A stretch of 64,000 nucleotides of DNA. It comes from Chthoniobacterales bacterium. GTDB lineage: Bacteria; Verrucomicrobiota; Verrucomicrobiia; Chthoniobacterales; JAATET01. The stretch is taken from assembly GCA_015655545.1 (NCBI GenBank), contig JAATET010000071.1:85390-149389 (forward strand), read 5' to 3'. A program made the position numbers and the translations under genes. A model generated the notes under the pieces. That model searched no databases, was not told the DNA's origin, and was given only the letters and a program-made list of their open reading frames with translations. Position 1 is the stretch's first letter. Each line of letters opens with the position of its first letter. Positions 10,621 through 20,725 of the stretch are shown here, in pieces.

Positions 10621-12329
10621 GCGCGACCGCAGCCAGCGAAGTGCGGCGCTGGTGCGGAATTTTTCCCGCAGCCCAATGGCTGCGAAATTACGATCGGTCG
10701 TGGTTGCGGGGCGACACGGCGGCGGGTGTGACGCTCGCGGCCTATCTGCTGCCATCCGCGCTCGGCGATGCCTCGCTGGCCGGACTTCCGCCGGAGGCGG
10801 GCCTTTACGCGTGCCTGTTCGGCGGGCTGGTGTTCTGGCTCTTTTGCAGCTCGCGGCATACGTCGATCACGGTCACCTCCGCGATCTCGCTGCTCGTCGG
10901 TTCAACGCTCGGTGGACTTTCGGGCGGCGATCCGTCGCGCTATGCCGCGCTGGCGGCGGGCGCGGCGCTGCTCACGGCGGCCATCGCATTCCTCGCGTGG
11001 CTGGCGCGCGCGGGTTCGGCGGTGAGCTTCATCTCGGAGAGCGTGATGACCGGTTTCAAGGCCGGCGTCGCGCTGCATCTGGCGAGCACGCAACTGCCGA
11101 AGCTCTTCGGTGTGACGGGCGGGCACGGCGATTTCTGGGAGCGCATGCACGTCTTTCTCCGGCACCTCGGCGAAACGAACGCGACCTCGCTCGTGCTTGG
11201 CTGCGCCGCGCTCGCACTGCTCCTGCTCGGAAAAAAACTTCTGCCGAACAAGCCGGTCGCGCTCTTCGTGGTCATCGCCGGCATCGCCGCGGCGACGTTC
11301 ATCGACCTCGGCTCGCACGGCGTAAAACTGCTCGGCGAAGTGCCGCGCGGCCTGCCCATGCCGGCGTTGCCCGCGGTGAATTTCGACGACCTCGACGACC
11401 TGCTGCCGCTGGCGCTCGCCTGCTTCCTCCTCGCGGCGGTGGAGACGGCGGCGATCGGGCGGATGTTTGCCGAGAAGCACGGCTACCGCCTCGACCCGAA
11501 CCAGGAATTTCTCGCGCTCGCCGGCGCCAATCTCGCCTCGGGCCTCGGCCGCGGCTTCCCGATCAGCGGCGGCATGTCGCAGTCGCTCGTGAACGAAAGC
11601 GGCGGCGCGCGCACGCCGCTCTCGGGCTTGATCGCGTCGGGCATCATCCTGGTCGTCGCGCTCTTTTTCACCGACCTGCTCCGTAATCTCCCGCAGCCCG
11701 TGCTCGCGGCCGTCGTGCTCATGGCCATCGCGAGCCTCGTGAAGGTGAAGGAACTCGCGCGGCTCTGGCGGGTGCATCGCGGGGAATTCCTCGTCGCCAT
11801 GGCCGCGCTGCTCGGCGTGCTCGGAGCCGGATTGCTGAAGGGCGTGCTCATCGGCGCGGTGATCTCCATCGTTCTGCTCATCCGGCGCGTTTCCAAGCCG
11901 CACGTCGCCTTTCTCGGCCGCATTCCCGGCACGCGCCGCTACTCGGACCGCGAACGCCATGCCTCCAATGAACCGACGCCCGGCGTGCTCGCCTTCCGCG
12001 TCGAGGCCGGCATCGTCTATTTCAATGCCGAGCATGTCTTCGACACCGTGCTTGCCCGTCTCGACACCGCGCCGGAGCCCATCCGCATCGTGATCGGCGA
12101 TCTCTCCGCCTCCCCGCAGGTGGACATGGCCGGCGCGCGCATGTTTCTCGCGCTGCAGACGGAACTCGCCAAACGCGGCATCGCTTTCCGCCTCGTCGAG
12201 GCGCGGTCCGCCGTGCGCGACATGCTGCGGGTCGAGGGCATCGGGGAGAAAGCCGGCCATATCGACCGCTTCACGATGCTCGCCGACGCGATTGACGATT
12301 TCCAAAACGAAAACGACACCAAGCCATGA
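10617..12329 (+). CDS. SulP-family anion transporter (STAS domain)
   Basis: ITVTSAISLLVGSTLGG, GFPISGGMSQSLVNESGGARTPLSG, C-terminal STAS-like stretch; ATGA overlap with PPK2 stop. Confidence 0.9.
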   Translation: MSATAASEVRRWCGIFPAAQWLRNYDRSWLRGDTAAGVTLAAYLLPSALGDASLAGLPPEAGLYACLFGGLVFWLFCSSRHTSITVTSAISLLVGSTLGGLSGGDPSRYAALAAGAALLTAAIAFLAWLARAGSAVSFISESVMTGFKAGVALHLASTQLPKLFGVTGGHGDFWERMHVFLRHLGETNATSLVLGCAALALLLLGKKLLPNKPVALFVVIAGIAAATFIDLGSHGVKLLGEVPRGLPMPALPAVNFDDLDDLLPLALACFLLAAVETAAIGRMFAEKHGYRLDPNQEFLALAGANLASGLGRGFPISGGMSQSLVNESGGARTPLSGLIASGIILVVALFFTDLLRNLPQPVLAAVVLMAIASLVKVKELARLWRVHRGEFLVAMAALLGVLGAGLLKGVLIGAVISIVLLIRRVSKPHVAFLGRIPGTRRYSDRERHASNEPTPGVLAFRVEAGIVYFNAEHVFDTVLARLDTAPEPIRIVIGDLSASPQVDMAGARMFLALQTELAKRGIAFRLVEARSAVRDMLRVEGIGEKAGHIDRFTMLADAIDDFQNENDTKP

Positions 12330-12982
12330 CGAACCATTCCTCCCGCAACCGCATTCTCGACCCGCTCGAACGCTTCTCGGAGATCGTCTTCGGGCTCATC
12401 ATGGTGCTCTCTTTCACCGGCGCATTGAGCGTGGCGAACGTCGGACGTGACGACATCCGCGTCATGCTGATCGGCGCGATCGGCTGCAATCTCGCGTGGG
12501 GAATCATCGACGCGGCATTTTATCTCATCGCCTGCGTGGCCGAGCGGGGGCGCAACGCGGACATCCTGCGCCGCGTGCAACAGGCCGCCGATCCGGAGCG
12601 CGCGCAGCGCATCATTGCCGAGGCCCTGCCGGAGCCGGTCGCCGCGGCTTTGCAATCCGCGGACTTCGAGCGGGTGCGCGAACATTTGAAGACATTGCCA
12701 GGGCCTGCCGGCAGGCCGCGGCTCACGGTAGAAAACTGGCGGGGCGCAGCGGGCGTGTTTCTGCTCGTCTTTCTCTCCACGTTCCCGGTGGTCGTGCCAT
12801 TTCTTTTCATGCAAAACACAGGGCTGGCGTTGCGCGTCTCGAACGGTGTTGCCATCGCGATGCTCTTCGGCGCGGGCTATATGCTGGCCGGTTACGCCGG
12901 AATGCGACGCGTTCCCACCGGCCTCGTGATGGTCGGCATCGGAGCCGCACTCGTCGCGATCACCATTGCCCTCGGAGGCTGA
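12326..12982 (+). CDS. VIT1/CCC1-like membrane protein
   Basis: PLERFSEIVFGLIMVLSFTGALSVAN plus multiple TM; ATGA overlap with SulP. Confidence 0.65.
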   Translation: MTNHSSRNRILDPLERFSEIVFGLIMVLSFTGALSVANVGRDDIRVMLIGAIGCNLAWGIIDAAFYLIACVAERGRNADILRRVQQAADPERAQRIIAEALPEPVAAALQSADFERVREHLKTLPGPAGRPRLTVENWRGAAGVFLLVFLSTFPVVVPFLFMQNTGLALRVSNGVAIAMLFGAGYMLAGYAGMRRVPTGLVMVGIGAALVAITIALGG

Positions 12983-13037
12983 TTTTCATGCGAATAATCT
13001 CGAAAAGCCGCAGAATGCACGATCCACTCACGTTGCC

Positions 13038-13403
13038 ATGGACGGCCTAAGTTACTTCGCGCTCGCGATCCTCTTTTTTGTCGTGCTGGTCCTCGCCTAC
13101 GGGATGATCGCGATTCACGACATCCCTTACCATATCGCGAAGGCGCGGAATCACCCGCATCAGGACGCCATCCACGCCGGCGGCTGGGTGAGCCTGTTCA
13201 CGCTCCATGCCATCTGGCCCTTCCTCTGGCTCTGGGCCTACTCCTACCATCCCGAGCACGGCTATGCGGGGAAGCCTCGCGACAGCGCCGGCAAAGCCGC
13301 GCCGGACATGGCACCCACCACGCCCGCGACAGCCGCGCTCGAAAAGCGAATCGCCGAACTCGAGGCCGAGCTGAAGCAGTCAAAAGCTCCGAAGTCCGAA
13401 TAG
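13038..13403 (+). CDS. DUF3302-like inner-membrane protein
   Basis: MDGLSYFALAILFFVVLVLAYGMIAIHDIPYHIAKARNHPHQDAIHAGGWVSLFTLHAIWPFLWLWAY; adjacent to HlyD-like gene as is usual for this family. Confidence 0.75.
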   Translation: MDGLSYFALAILFFVVLVLAYGMIAIHDIPYHIAKARNHPHQDAIHAGGWVSLFTLHAIWPFLWLWAYSYHPEHGYAGKPRDSAGKAAPDMAPTTPATAALEKRIAELEAELKQSKAPKSE

Positions 13404-13404
13404 C

Positions 13405-14538
13405 ATGGACCTCCTACTCATCCTCACCTACGCCGCGTTTGCCTACGCCGCCTTTCGGATTTTCCGCATTCCGGTCAACGGCTTCACCCTCCTCACCGCA
13501 GCGCTTGGCGGCATCGCGCTTATCGGCGCGTTGCTGCTCGGGATGAATTACAACCATCCCTTCACGAGCCAGGCCCGGTTTTACTTCACCACCACGCCGA
13601 TCGTTCCCGGCGTGAGCGGCGTGGTGACCGAGGTGCCTGTCGAGCCGAACACGCGCCTGAAGGCAGGCGACGTGCTTTTCCGCATCGATCCGGAGCCGTT
13701 CGAAAACGCGGTGAAGGCGAAGGAAGCCGCGCTCGCCGATGCCCGGCAATCAACCAGCGAGCTGCAGGCGGCGGCGGAAACCGCGCAGAGACAATATCAA
13801 TCCGCCCAGTCGGTCCGCAACGTGGTGAAGGATATTTTCGACCGCGCTACGAAGCTCATTGCGAGCGGCTCGATCTCACAGGCGCAGTTCGAGAAGGCGA
13901 AGAACGACTATCAAGCCGCCGACGCGTCCGCCCAGGCGGCCAAGGCTGAAGCCGAGCGGGCGCGCCTCCAGGCCGATGCCGTGATCCTCGGCGTCAATAC
14001 CGAGGTCGCCCGCCTCCAGGCCGAACTCGACACCGCGAAGTTCAACCTCGAGCAGTCGGTCGTCCGCGCGCCGTCGAATGGCACGGTCGTGCAGATGTTC
14101 CTGCGGCCCGGCATGTATGCGGCATCCCTGCCCCTGCGGCCGGTCATGATTTTCATGCCCGACGAACCGCCGGTCTTCGCCGCGGCGTTCCTGCAAAACA
14201 GCGCCCAGCGCATCGAAGAAGCCTCGGACGCCGAGGTCATCCTGCCCTCGGTTCCGGGCCGTTTTTTCAAGGCCAAGGTCGATGCCGTCGGCGCCTACAT
14301 CCCTCAGGGCCAGCTCCAGCCCAGCGGCAACCTCGTCGATCCCGAGCAGATCAAGGGCCATGGCCGCATGCTTGTTGTCGTTAAATTCACAGACGATCTC
14401 TCAAAATATCAAATCGTACCCGGTAGCACTGGCGAGGTGGCCATCTACACGCACCACATGCACCACCTCGCCATCATGCGAAAGGTGCTGCTGCGGATGA
14501 AGTCGTGGCTCTACTACATCTTCGGCGACGGCCATTAG
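13405..14538 (+). CDS. HlyD/EmrA-type membrane fusion (periplasmic adaptor) protein
   Basis: TPIVPGVSGVVTEVPVEPNTRLKAGDVLFRIDPEPFENAVKAKEAALADA..., coiled coil, VRAPSNGTVVQMFLRPG. Confidence 0.9.
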   Translation: MDLLLILTYAAFAYAAFRIFRIPVNGFTLLTAALGGIALIGALLLGMNYNHPFTSQARFYFTTTPIVPGVSGVVTEVPVEPNTRLKAGDVLFRIDPEPFENAVKAKEAALADARQSTSELQAAAETAQRQYQSAQSVRNVVKDIFDRATKLIASGSISQAQFEKAKNDYQAADASAQAAKAEAERARLQADAVILGVNTEVARLQAELDTAKFNLEQSVVRAPSNGTVVQMFLRPGMYAASLPLRPVMIFMPDEPPVFAAAFLQNSAQRIEEASDAEVILPSVPGRFFKAKVDAVGAYIPQGQLQPSGNLVDPEQIKGHGRMLVVVKFTDDLSKYQIVPGSTGEVAIYTHHMHHLAIMRKVLLRMKSWLYYIFGDGH

Positions 14539-14573
14539 CCTCGCCGGCCTTTCAATCCAACCCAACCTTCCCC

Positions 14574-16163
14574 ATGAGCACCGCATCCCTCGACCTGTCC
14601 GCCCACGGCCTCACCGTCGCCGAGGTCCATCACAACCTCGCCCCGAGCGCGCTCTACGAGCACGCGATCCGCTTCGAAAAGGACGCGAGCATCGCCGACA
14701 ACGGCGCGCTCGTCGCCTACTCCGGCGCCAAGACGGGACGCTCGCCGAAGGACAAGCGCGTGGTCGAGCACCCCGAATCGAAGGACGACGTCTGGTGGGG
14801 CCCCGTAAACATCCCGTGCGACGAGCACACCTATCAAATCAACCGCCAGCGCGCGCTCGACTACCTCAATACCCGCGACCGCCTGTATTGCTTCGACGGC
14901 TTTGCGGGCTGGGACCCGAAGTATCGCATCAAGGTACGTGTCATTTGCTCGCGGCCCTACCACGCGCTTTTCATGCACACCATGCTCATCCGCCCGACGA
15001 AGGCGGAACTGGCGGGCTTTGGCGAACCGGACTTCGTGATCTTCAATGCAGGCGCGTTTCCTGCAAACCGGCTGACGACCGGCATGGGCTCGACCACGAG
15101 CGTCGATCTGAACATCGAGGCGAAGGAACTCGTGATCCTCGGCACGGAATACGCCGGCGAGATGAAGAAAGGCGTGTTCTCGGTCGCAAACTACCTCGCC
15201 CCGAAACAAGGCGTGCTCTCGATGCACTGCTCGGCGACGGCCGACAAGGAGACCGGCGCCTCGTCGTTGCTCTTCGGCCTGAGCGGCACAGGCAAGACGA
15301 CGCTTTCCGCCGATCCCAAGCGCCACCTCATCGGCGACGACGAGCATTGCTGGAGCGACGACGGCATTTTCAACATCGAAGGCGGCTGCTACGCCAAGGC
15401 GATCAATCTTACTCCCGAGAGCGAGCCGGATATTTTCCAGGCCCTGCGCTTCGGAGCCGTGCTGGAAAACGTGGTGCTCGATGAGGATCACGATGTGGAC
15501 TACACCGACACCAGCATCACGCTGAACACGCGCGGCGCGTATCCGATCGAGTTCATCGCCAACGCGAAAATCCCCTGCACCGCCGGTCACCCGACCAACG
15601 TGATCTTCCTCACCTGCGACGCCTTCGGCGTGCTGCCGCCGGTGAGCGCGCTCTCGCCCGCGCACGCGATGTATCACTTCATCAGCGGCTATACCGCGAA
15701 GGTCGCCGGCACCGAAATGGGCGTGACCGAGCCGCAGACCGTGTTCTCGCCGTGCTTCGGCGGGCCGTTCCTCGTCTGGCATCCGAGCAAATATGCCGAG
15801 CTGCTCGCGGAAAAAATGACGAAGCACAACGCGCGCGTCTGGCTCGTGAACACCGGCTGGGGCGGCGGCGGCCCCGGCGTCGGAAAACGCATCAGCCTCA
15901 AAAACACCCGCGCCATCATCGATGCGATCCACGACGGCTCGCTCGCGAAATCAAAAACGGAGAAGGATCCGGTATTCGGCTTCGACATCGTCACCGAATG
16001 CCCGAACGTGCCTTCGGAAATCCTCATTCCGCGCAACGCCTGGACCGACAAAGCCGCCTACGACGCCACCGCAAAAAAACTCGCCGGCCTCTTCAACAAA
16101 AACTTCGAGACCTACGCTCCTGGAGCGAGTGCGGAGGTCAAGGCTGCGGCACCCGCGGCTTGA
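14574..16163 (+). CDS. pckA: Phosphoenolpyruvate carboxykinase (ATP)
   Basis: GLSGTGKTTLSADPKRHLIGDDEHCWSDDGIFNIEGGCYAKAINL: ATP-PEPCK kinase-1a/2 motifs. Confidence 0.96.
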   Translation: MSTASLDLSAHGLTVAEVHHNLAPSALYEHAIRFEKDASIADNGALVAYSGAKTGRSPKDKRVVEHPESKDDVWWGPVNIPCDEHTYQINRQRALDYLNTRDRLYCFDGFAGWDPKYRIKVRVICSRPYHALFMHTMLIRPTKAELAGFGEPDFVIFNAGAFPANRLTTGMGSTTSVDLNIEAKELVILGTEYAGEMKKGVFSVANYLAPKQGVLSMHCSATADKETGASSLLFGLSGTGKTTLSADPKRHLIGDDEHCWSDDGIFNIEGGCYAKAINLTPESEPDIFQALRFGAVLENVVLDEDHDVDYTDTSITLNTRGAYPIEFIANAKIPCTAGHPTNVIFLTCDAFGVLPPVSALSPAHAMYHFISGYTAKVAGTEMGVTEPQTVFSPCFGGPFLVWHPSKYAELLAEKMTKHNARVWLVNTGWGGGGPGVGKRISLKNTRAIIDAIHDGSLAKSKTEKDPVFGFDIVTECPNVPSEILIPRNAWTDKAAYDATAKKLAGLFNKNFETYAPGASAEVKAAAPAA

Positions 16164-16166
16164 TGG

Positions 16167-17837
16167 ATGAGTTGGCTTTTCGAGCTGCATAAGACGCAGC
16201 CCATCGTATTCGCGATCGGCATGCTCGCGTTCGTGTGCGTGCTGGGCATGGCGCTTGGCAGCGTCAAGTTTCGGGGCATTGGGCTTGGCACGGCGGGCGT
16301 GCTTTTCGCGGGAATCCTGATTGGGCATTTCAGCGAGGAGGTGGATCACAAGACGCTCTCCTTCGTGAAGGAGTTCGGATTGATCCTGTTCGTATTCACC
16401 ATCGGGCTTCAACTCGGTCCCGGCTTCTTCGCGGCGCTGCGCCAGCAAGGCGTGAAGATGAACGTGCTCGCCGCCTCCATTGTTGTTCTGGGCGCCATCG
16501 GGGCACCGCTGTCCGGCTGGCTGGCGGGCTTCGACCCCGCGGCGGTGCTGGGCATTTTCTCCGGAGCTTCAACAAATACACCTTCTCTCGGAGCGGCTGC
16601 TCAAACACTTGGCACCATGCCGGGCATTTCCCCGGACCGCCTCACGCTTCCCGCACTCGCCTACGCGGTCACATATCCCGTCGCCATCGTCGGAATTATT
16701 GGCACGCTTCTCTTGCTCAAACAGATTTTTCGCATCGATCCGGTCCGGGAAGCTGCGGAGTTCGCCGCCAAAAATCAGCGACGCATAGAACCACTGGAAC
16801 GTCGCACGCTCATCGTCACCAATCGGAATCTGGAGGGCATTCGTCTGGACGCCATCCCCGGGCGCCTGGAATCCGGCATCACTGTTTCCCGCATTCGCCA
16901 CGGCGAGGAAACCCATGCGGCGACAAATGCGACGACGATCCATCAAGACGATCTCCTCGTCGTCGTCGGCACCCCCACCGGCCTCGACCAATTCGAACGC
17001 GTGGTCGGCCAGCGAAGCGATGCCGATCTCGTCCTGTCGGACAATACGCTCACGACCCACCGCGTTTTTGTGACCGACCGCCAGGTGCTCGGCAAAACCG
17101 TGAGCGAACTCAACCTCGACGACCGCTTCGGCGTGGCGGTGACCCGCATCACCCGCGCCGATCTCGAAATGTCCGCCGTGCCCGGCCTGCGACTGCAGTT
17201 CGGAGATCAAGTCGTGATCGTGGGCCGCGAGGCGGATTTGGATCAGGCGGCCATCGCGGTCGGCAATTCGCTCAAGGAACTCAATACGACGCAATTCATT
17301 CCCTTTTTCATCGGCCTCGTTCTTGGCGTGATCCTGGGCACCATGCCCATTCCTTTTCCCGGACTGCCGCATCCCATCAGCCTCGGCCTTGCCGGAGGCC
17401 CGCTCATCGTCGCGCTCATCCTGGGCCGCATCGGTCGCATCCGCCGTCAGGTCTGGCACATGCCGGTCAATACCAACCTCGCCTTCCGCGAATTCGGCAT
17501 CGCGCTCTTCTTCGCCGCCGTCGGCCTCACCGCCGGCGCGAATTTCTTTGCCACGGTTTTCAGCGCGACCGGATTCAAATGGCTGATCACGGGCGCGTGC
17601 GTCACGGTGATTCCGCTCGTGCTCGTCGGCATCTTTGCGCGGGTGGCCTTGAAAATGAATTTTATGGACCTCAGCGGCCTGATCGCGGGAAGCATGACCG
17701 ATCCCCCGGCTCTCGCCTTTGCCGCGAATATCGCGGGCTCCAATGCTCCCGCCGTCGGCTATGCCACGGTCTATCCGCTCACCACGCTGCTGCGCATCCT
17801 CGCGGCCCAGATCCTCGCAATACTCCTCTTCCGATAA
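16167..17837 (+). CDS. AspT/YidE-type antiporter with RCK-C (TrkA-C) domains
   Basis: Two membrane halves flanking soluble RCK-C-like domains (IHQDDLLVVVGTPTGLDQFERVVG; LQFGDQVVIVGREADL); ends VGYATVYPLTTLLRILAAQILAILLFR. Confidence 0.85.
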   Translation: MSWLFELHKTQPIVFAIGMLAFVCVLGMALGSVKFRGIGLGTAGVLFAGILIGHFSEEVDHKTLSFVKEFGLILFVFTIGLQLGPGFFAALRQQGVKMNVLAASIVVLGAIGAPLSGWLAGFDPAAVLGIFSGASTNTPSLGAAAQTLGTMPGISPDRLTLPALAYAVTYPVAIVGIIGTLLLLKQIFRIDPVREAAEFAAKNQRRIEPLERRTLIVTNRNLEGIRLDAIPGRLESGITVSRIRHGEETHAATNATTIHQDDLLVVVGTPTGLDQFERVVGQRSDADLVLSDNTLTTHRVFVTDRQVLGKTVSELNLDDRFGVAVTRITRADLEMSAVPGLRLQFGDQVVIVGREADLDQAAIAVGNSLKELNTTQFIPFFIGLVLGVILGTMPIPFPGLPHPISLGLAGGPLIVALILGRIGRIRRQVWHMPVNTNLAFREFGIALFFAAVGLTAGANFFATVFSATGFKWLITGACVTVIPLVLVGIFARVALKMNFMDLSGLIAGSMTDPPALAFAANIAGSNAPAVGYATVYPLTTLLRILAAQILAILLFR

Positions 17838-17970
17838 ACTCCGAATCTGATCACGCATTTGTTTCCGCGGACATTGGCGAATTAGCGCGCGTCATCCCGT
17901 GATGGCAAAACAGTCCTGAACCTCAAACGAAACTCTTGCCTTTGCCGCCGACGCCCGGCAAAACGCCGGA

Positions 17971-18195
17971 ATGCGCCCCCTTCCCGCGATTTCTTCCCTT
18001 TTGACCCTTCTCCTTGCGTTCGGCATGGCGACCGCCTTCGTGAGCGGCACGACCGGCTGCTCGAATGCCCGGACGGAAGCGCTCCAGCGGCGGCAAGGTT
18101 GGTATAACGAGCGGTCCGCTAAGCGTGATCAGCGACGTGCCATCCGAGCTCAGAACATGGATGAACGGACGGGCTTCACCCTGCCGGACATGTGA
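17971..18195 (+). CDS. Small putative lipoprotein
   Basis: Hydrophobic N-terminus SSLLTLLLAFGMATAFVSGTTGC with a lipobox-like Cys; only 74 aa. Confidence 0.4.
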   Translation: MRPLPAISSLLTLLLAFGMATAFVSGTTGCSNARTEALQRRQGWYNERSAKRDQRRAIRAQNMDERTGFTLPDM

Positions 18196-18263
18196 TTTTC
18201 CGGGATGGTTCCACGCTTCGGCGAAGAGCTGGAGGCGGCATTTTTCCGAGCTGATTTGTCGGG

Positions 18264-18330
18264 GCTACGCCATCGTCTATCCGCTCACCACGCTGCTGCG
18301 CGTCCTTGCGATTCTTCTTTCCATCAACGT
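18264..18330 (+). pseudogene. Duplicated 3' fragment of the AspT-type antiporter gene
   Basis: GGCTACGCCATCGTCTATCCGCTCACCACGCTGCTGCGCGTCCTTGCGATTC versus GGCTATGCCACGGTCTATCCGCTCACCACGCTGCTGCGCATCCTCGCGGCCC at ~17758. Confidence 0.75.
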
Positions 18331-18349
18331 CGAATCCCTGTCCGCGGAA

Positions 18350-20026
18350 TTAATTCGCGGCGGCGCGGGCGTTGGTTTCCTGGATGGCGACTTTCGTGAG
18401 GAGCTTGAGACACGCCGAGTAATAGTCCTCGCCCTTGCCGAGGGCAGGAATGTTCTCCACTCGAATGGGCCGATTCTCGACGCAGGCGGTGATCCATTGG
18501 GCGATGGCCTTCATACCTGGGGACGCCGGGTGCCCGAGCGGTTGATTGGTCTCCAGGTTGACACCGGCCGGAATCCGCGAGGAAGGAAACGAATGCCAGA
18601 AATTGTAAAAAGGCCGCAGCAGCGGAGAGCGTGGATCACGCCAGGCGAGGTAGAGCGGCACCCGGACGGCGTTATAGCCGAATTCCTTGGGAAATTGTTC
18701 GGGCAGGGAGATCGATTGCGGCGAGACCGTCAGCCAATCCGGAGGGAGCTTCCACTTCCCCACCTGCCCATGGCTGATCACTTTCAGTCTGCAGTTCTCC
18801 AAGCTCTTCCATTCGTCGCTCGAGTTCGCTTCGCCCAATTCCCGATAGGCCTCGAAAATGAAATACGACGGGTTCAGGGTCGCCTGCTGCCCCTTCAAGA
18901 AGCCGATCTCCGCGGGCAACAACAACGGTCCGTGCCGGGTCTGCAAGACGCACTTCCGTTTCAAGTCCTCGACGATGGCCCTGCTGGCCTGGTGGTAGGA
19001 TTGGTCACCCCAGGCCTGGCAGGCCCGGAACAGCGCCCACGCGATGAGCAGACCACCGTCCGAGGCATTGTTCGGATCGCTCACCGCCGAATCTCCGGGC
19101 GCGGGATTCGGACTCCATCGCCAGCTGAAGAGATGGTCGCCTCGCACCTGCAGATGCGTTTGCGTCCATTGCCACATTCGGTCGAAAGTCGGGCGGTCCC
19201 CATAGGACTCGGCCAGCAGCATGCCATAGCCCTGGCCCTCGGAGTGGCTCACGTTTTTGTTGCCCGTGTCGATGACCCTTCCATCGCGGGAAACGAACTT
19301 TGCCTTGAAGGTTTTCCAATCGCCGACCGGCAGTCGATCGGTCTTCCGGTCGACCTTCTTTTTCGCGGTCGCGGCCTGCCGACCGTCCGCGCTCGGCTGG
19401 TCAGGGGCGGCGCGGTTGAGCATCTTGAAGATGCGCTCCGCATCGTCATTCCGCTTGAGTTTCAGGTAATCGTCGGCCTTGACGGTCAACTCCGCATGAG
19501 TGAGAGGCCGATACTTTTGGGCGTGTTTGAATTGCTCGACACTGAGTCCGTAATCGAGGCTCTGATGGCTTTGGAATCCCCTCTGCGCATAGATGTCGCC
19601 GTAGAGCGTGCGCATCCTGGGATCGTGGTTGGGATGGGCCAGGGCGACCGATTCCGCTTGGTCAAGGTGCCCTGCGTGGAGAAACGAGGCCGTCAGTCCA
19701 TATACGCCGTCCGGATCCTTTGGATCCAATTTCAGGGCGTGCTCGAACCAGACCTTGGCGGTGGCGTAGTCCTTGTGGTGGAAATAGGCCCAGCCGACCT
19801 GATCCGCATCGACCGCTTTCTGAGAGGCATTTGCCGTCTGCACCATCTGCACGATCTGATCGTGCGAAGGAAGGGTCGAAGCCGGCGCACCGTTCCTTGC
19901 CAAGGCAGGACTTTGCGCAAAAAGGAAAATGCCGCAGATTGCAAGTCCCGCGACAAAGCTCCGCCCGGGCAGGAAGCAGACTGAAGGTTCTGATTTCATC
20001 TCGCGTTTCAGATTAAGGTGAATCAT
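18350..20026 (-). CDS. TPR protein fused to glycoside hydrolase family 8 (endoglucanase-like)
   Basis: N-terminal TPRs (AWAYFHHKDYATAKVWFEHALKLDPKDP) then GH8 motifs HSEGQGYGMLLAESYGDRPTFDRMWQW, NNASDGGLLIAWALFRAC. Confidence 0.85.
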   Translation of the reverse strand: MIHLNLKREMKSEPSVCFLPGRSFVAGLAICGIFLFAQSPALARNGAPASTLPSHDQIVQMVQTANASQKAVDADQVGWAYFHHKDYATAKVWFEHALKLDPKDPDGVYGLTASFLHAGHLDQAESVALAHPNHDPRMRTLYGDIYAQRGFQSHQSLDYGLSVEQFKHAQKYRPLTHAELTVKADDYLKLKRNDDAERIFKMLNRAAPDQPSADGRQAATAKKKVDRKTDRLPVGDWKTFKAKFVSRDGRVIDTGNKNVSHSEGQGYGMLLAESYGDRPTFDRMWQWTQTHLQVRGDHLFSWRWSPNPAPGDSAVSDPNNASDGGLLIAWALFRACQAWGDQSYHQASRAIVEDLKRKCVLQTRHGPLLLPAEIGFLKGQQATLNPSYFIFEAYRELGEANSSDEWKSLENCRLKVISHGQVGKWKLPPDWLTVSPQSISLPEQFPKEFGYNAVRVPLYLAWRDPRSPLLRPFYNFWHSFPSSRIPAGVNLETNQPLGHPASPGMKAIAQWITACVENRPIRVENIPALGKGEDYYSACLKLLTKVAIQETNARAAAN

Positions 20027-20047
20027 GCGCTGCGCCCAAAGACGGCG

Positions 20048-20725
20048 TCAGCGTTTTGCAGCGAGAGCGGTTTCGGTGGAGTGCAGCGCGGAGAGTTCGT
20101 TGATAAATGTATTGTATCGCTGAAAGAGAGTCGTGAACTCCGAATTCAGTTCCTTGATCGCGGTTTGCATCGCTTTGTCCAAATCCATGGCCTCGTTCAG
20201 CGCCACCTTCCGCGCGGCCGTTCCCCCCGGCATGAGCGTTTCAAGGCGCTGCTTACGGCGCTCCGCAACGAGCGCATCGTTCTTCGCCAGTTCCTCATTG
20301 AGCGTTGCTCGCTCGACCGGATCGGCAGTCGCGGCGAGTTTGGTTTTCAACGTGCGGTTCTGTCGATCGAGGCGCGCGAGACTGGCATCAAGCTGCTTCA
20401 CGATCGCGTCGCGTTGCTTGTTGCCATGGGAAGTCATTCGGCGGTTCTGCTCGAAATCCCTATTCCTTTCGTATTCCGTGCCCCACCAGCCACCGCCCGT
20501 GGCCCGGTAGCGTTCCTGATCCTCAAACTCGGGCATAGACTTGTAGAGCGCGAGGATCTGCGCGGTGCGCTTCGCAATCCGGTCATCGAAAATGGAAATC
20601 ATCTTTTCCTTTTCCGACTTGGTGAGGCGCAGCCGCGGATTTCGGAGCTCTTCCTTCAACGCCGCGCGCTTTTGGTCGTAATACGTGATCGTTTTCATCA
20701 GCCCCTTGCCGATGGATTCCTTCAT
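20048..20725 (-). CDS. Coiled-coil hypothetical protein
   Basis: 225-aa charged alpha-helical ORF co-directional with the GH8 gene; 4-nt overlap with next ORF. Confidence 0.6.
   Translation of the reverse strand: MKESIGKGLMKTITYYDQKRAALKEELRNPRLRLTKSEKEKMISIFDDRIAKRTAQILALYKSMPEFEDQERYRATGGGWWGTEYERNRDFEQNRRMTSHGNKQRDAIVKQLDASLARLDRQNRTLKTKLAATADPVERATLNEELAKNDALVAERRKQRLETLMPGGTAARKVALNEAMDLDKAMQTAIKELNSEFTTLFQRYNTFINELSALHSTETALAAKR

Noticed and set aside
18065-19984. 639-aa plus-strand ORF opposite GH8
   Set aside because: Crosses the intergenic region and antisense of GH8; no recognisable domain.
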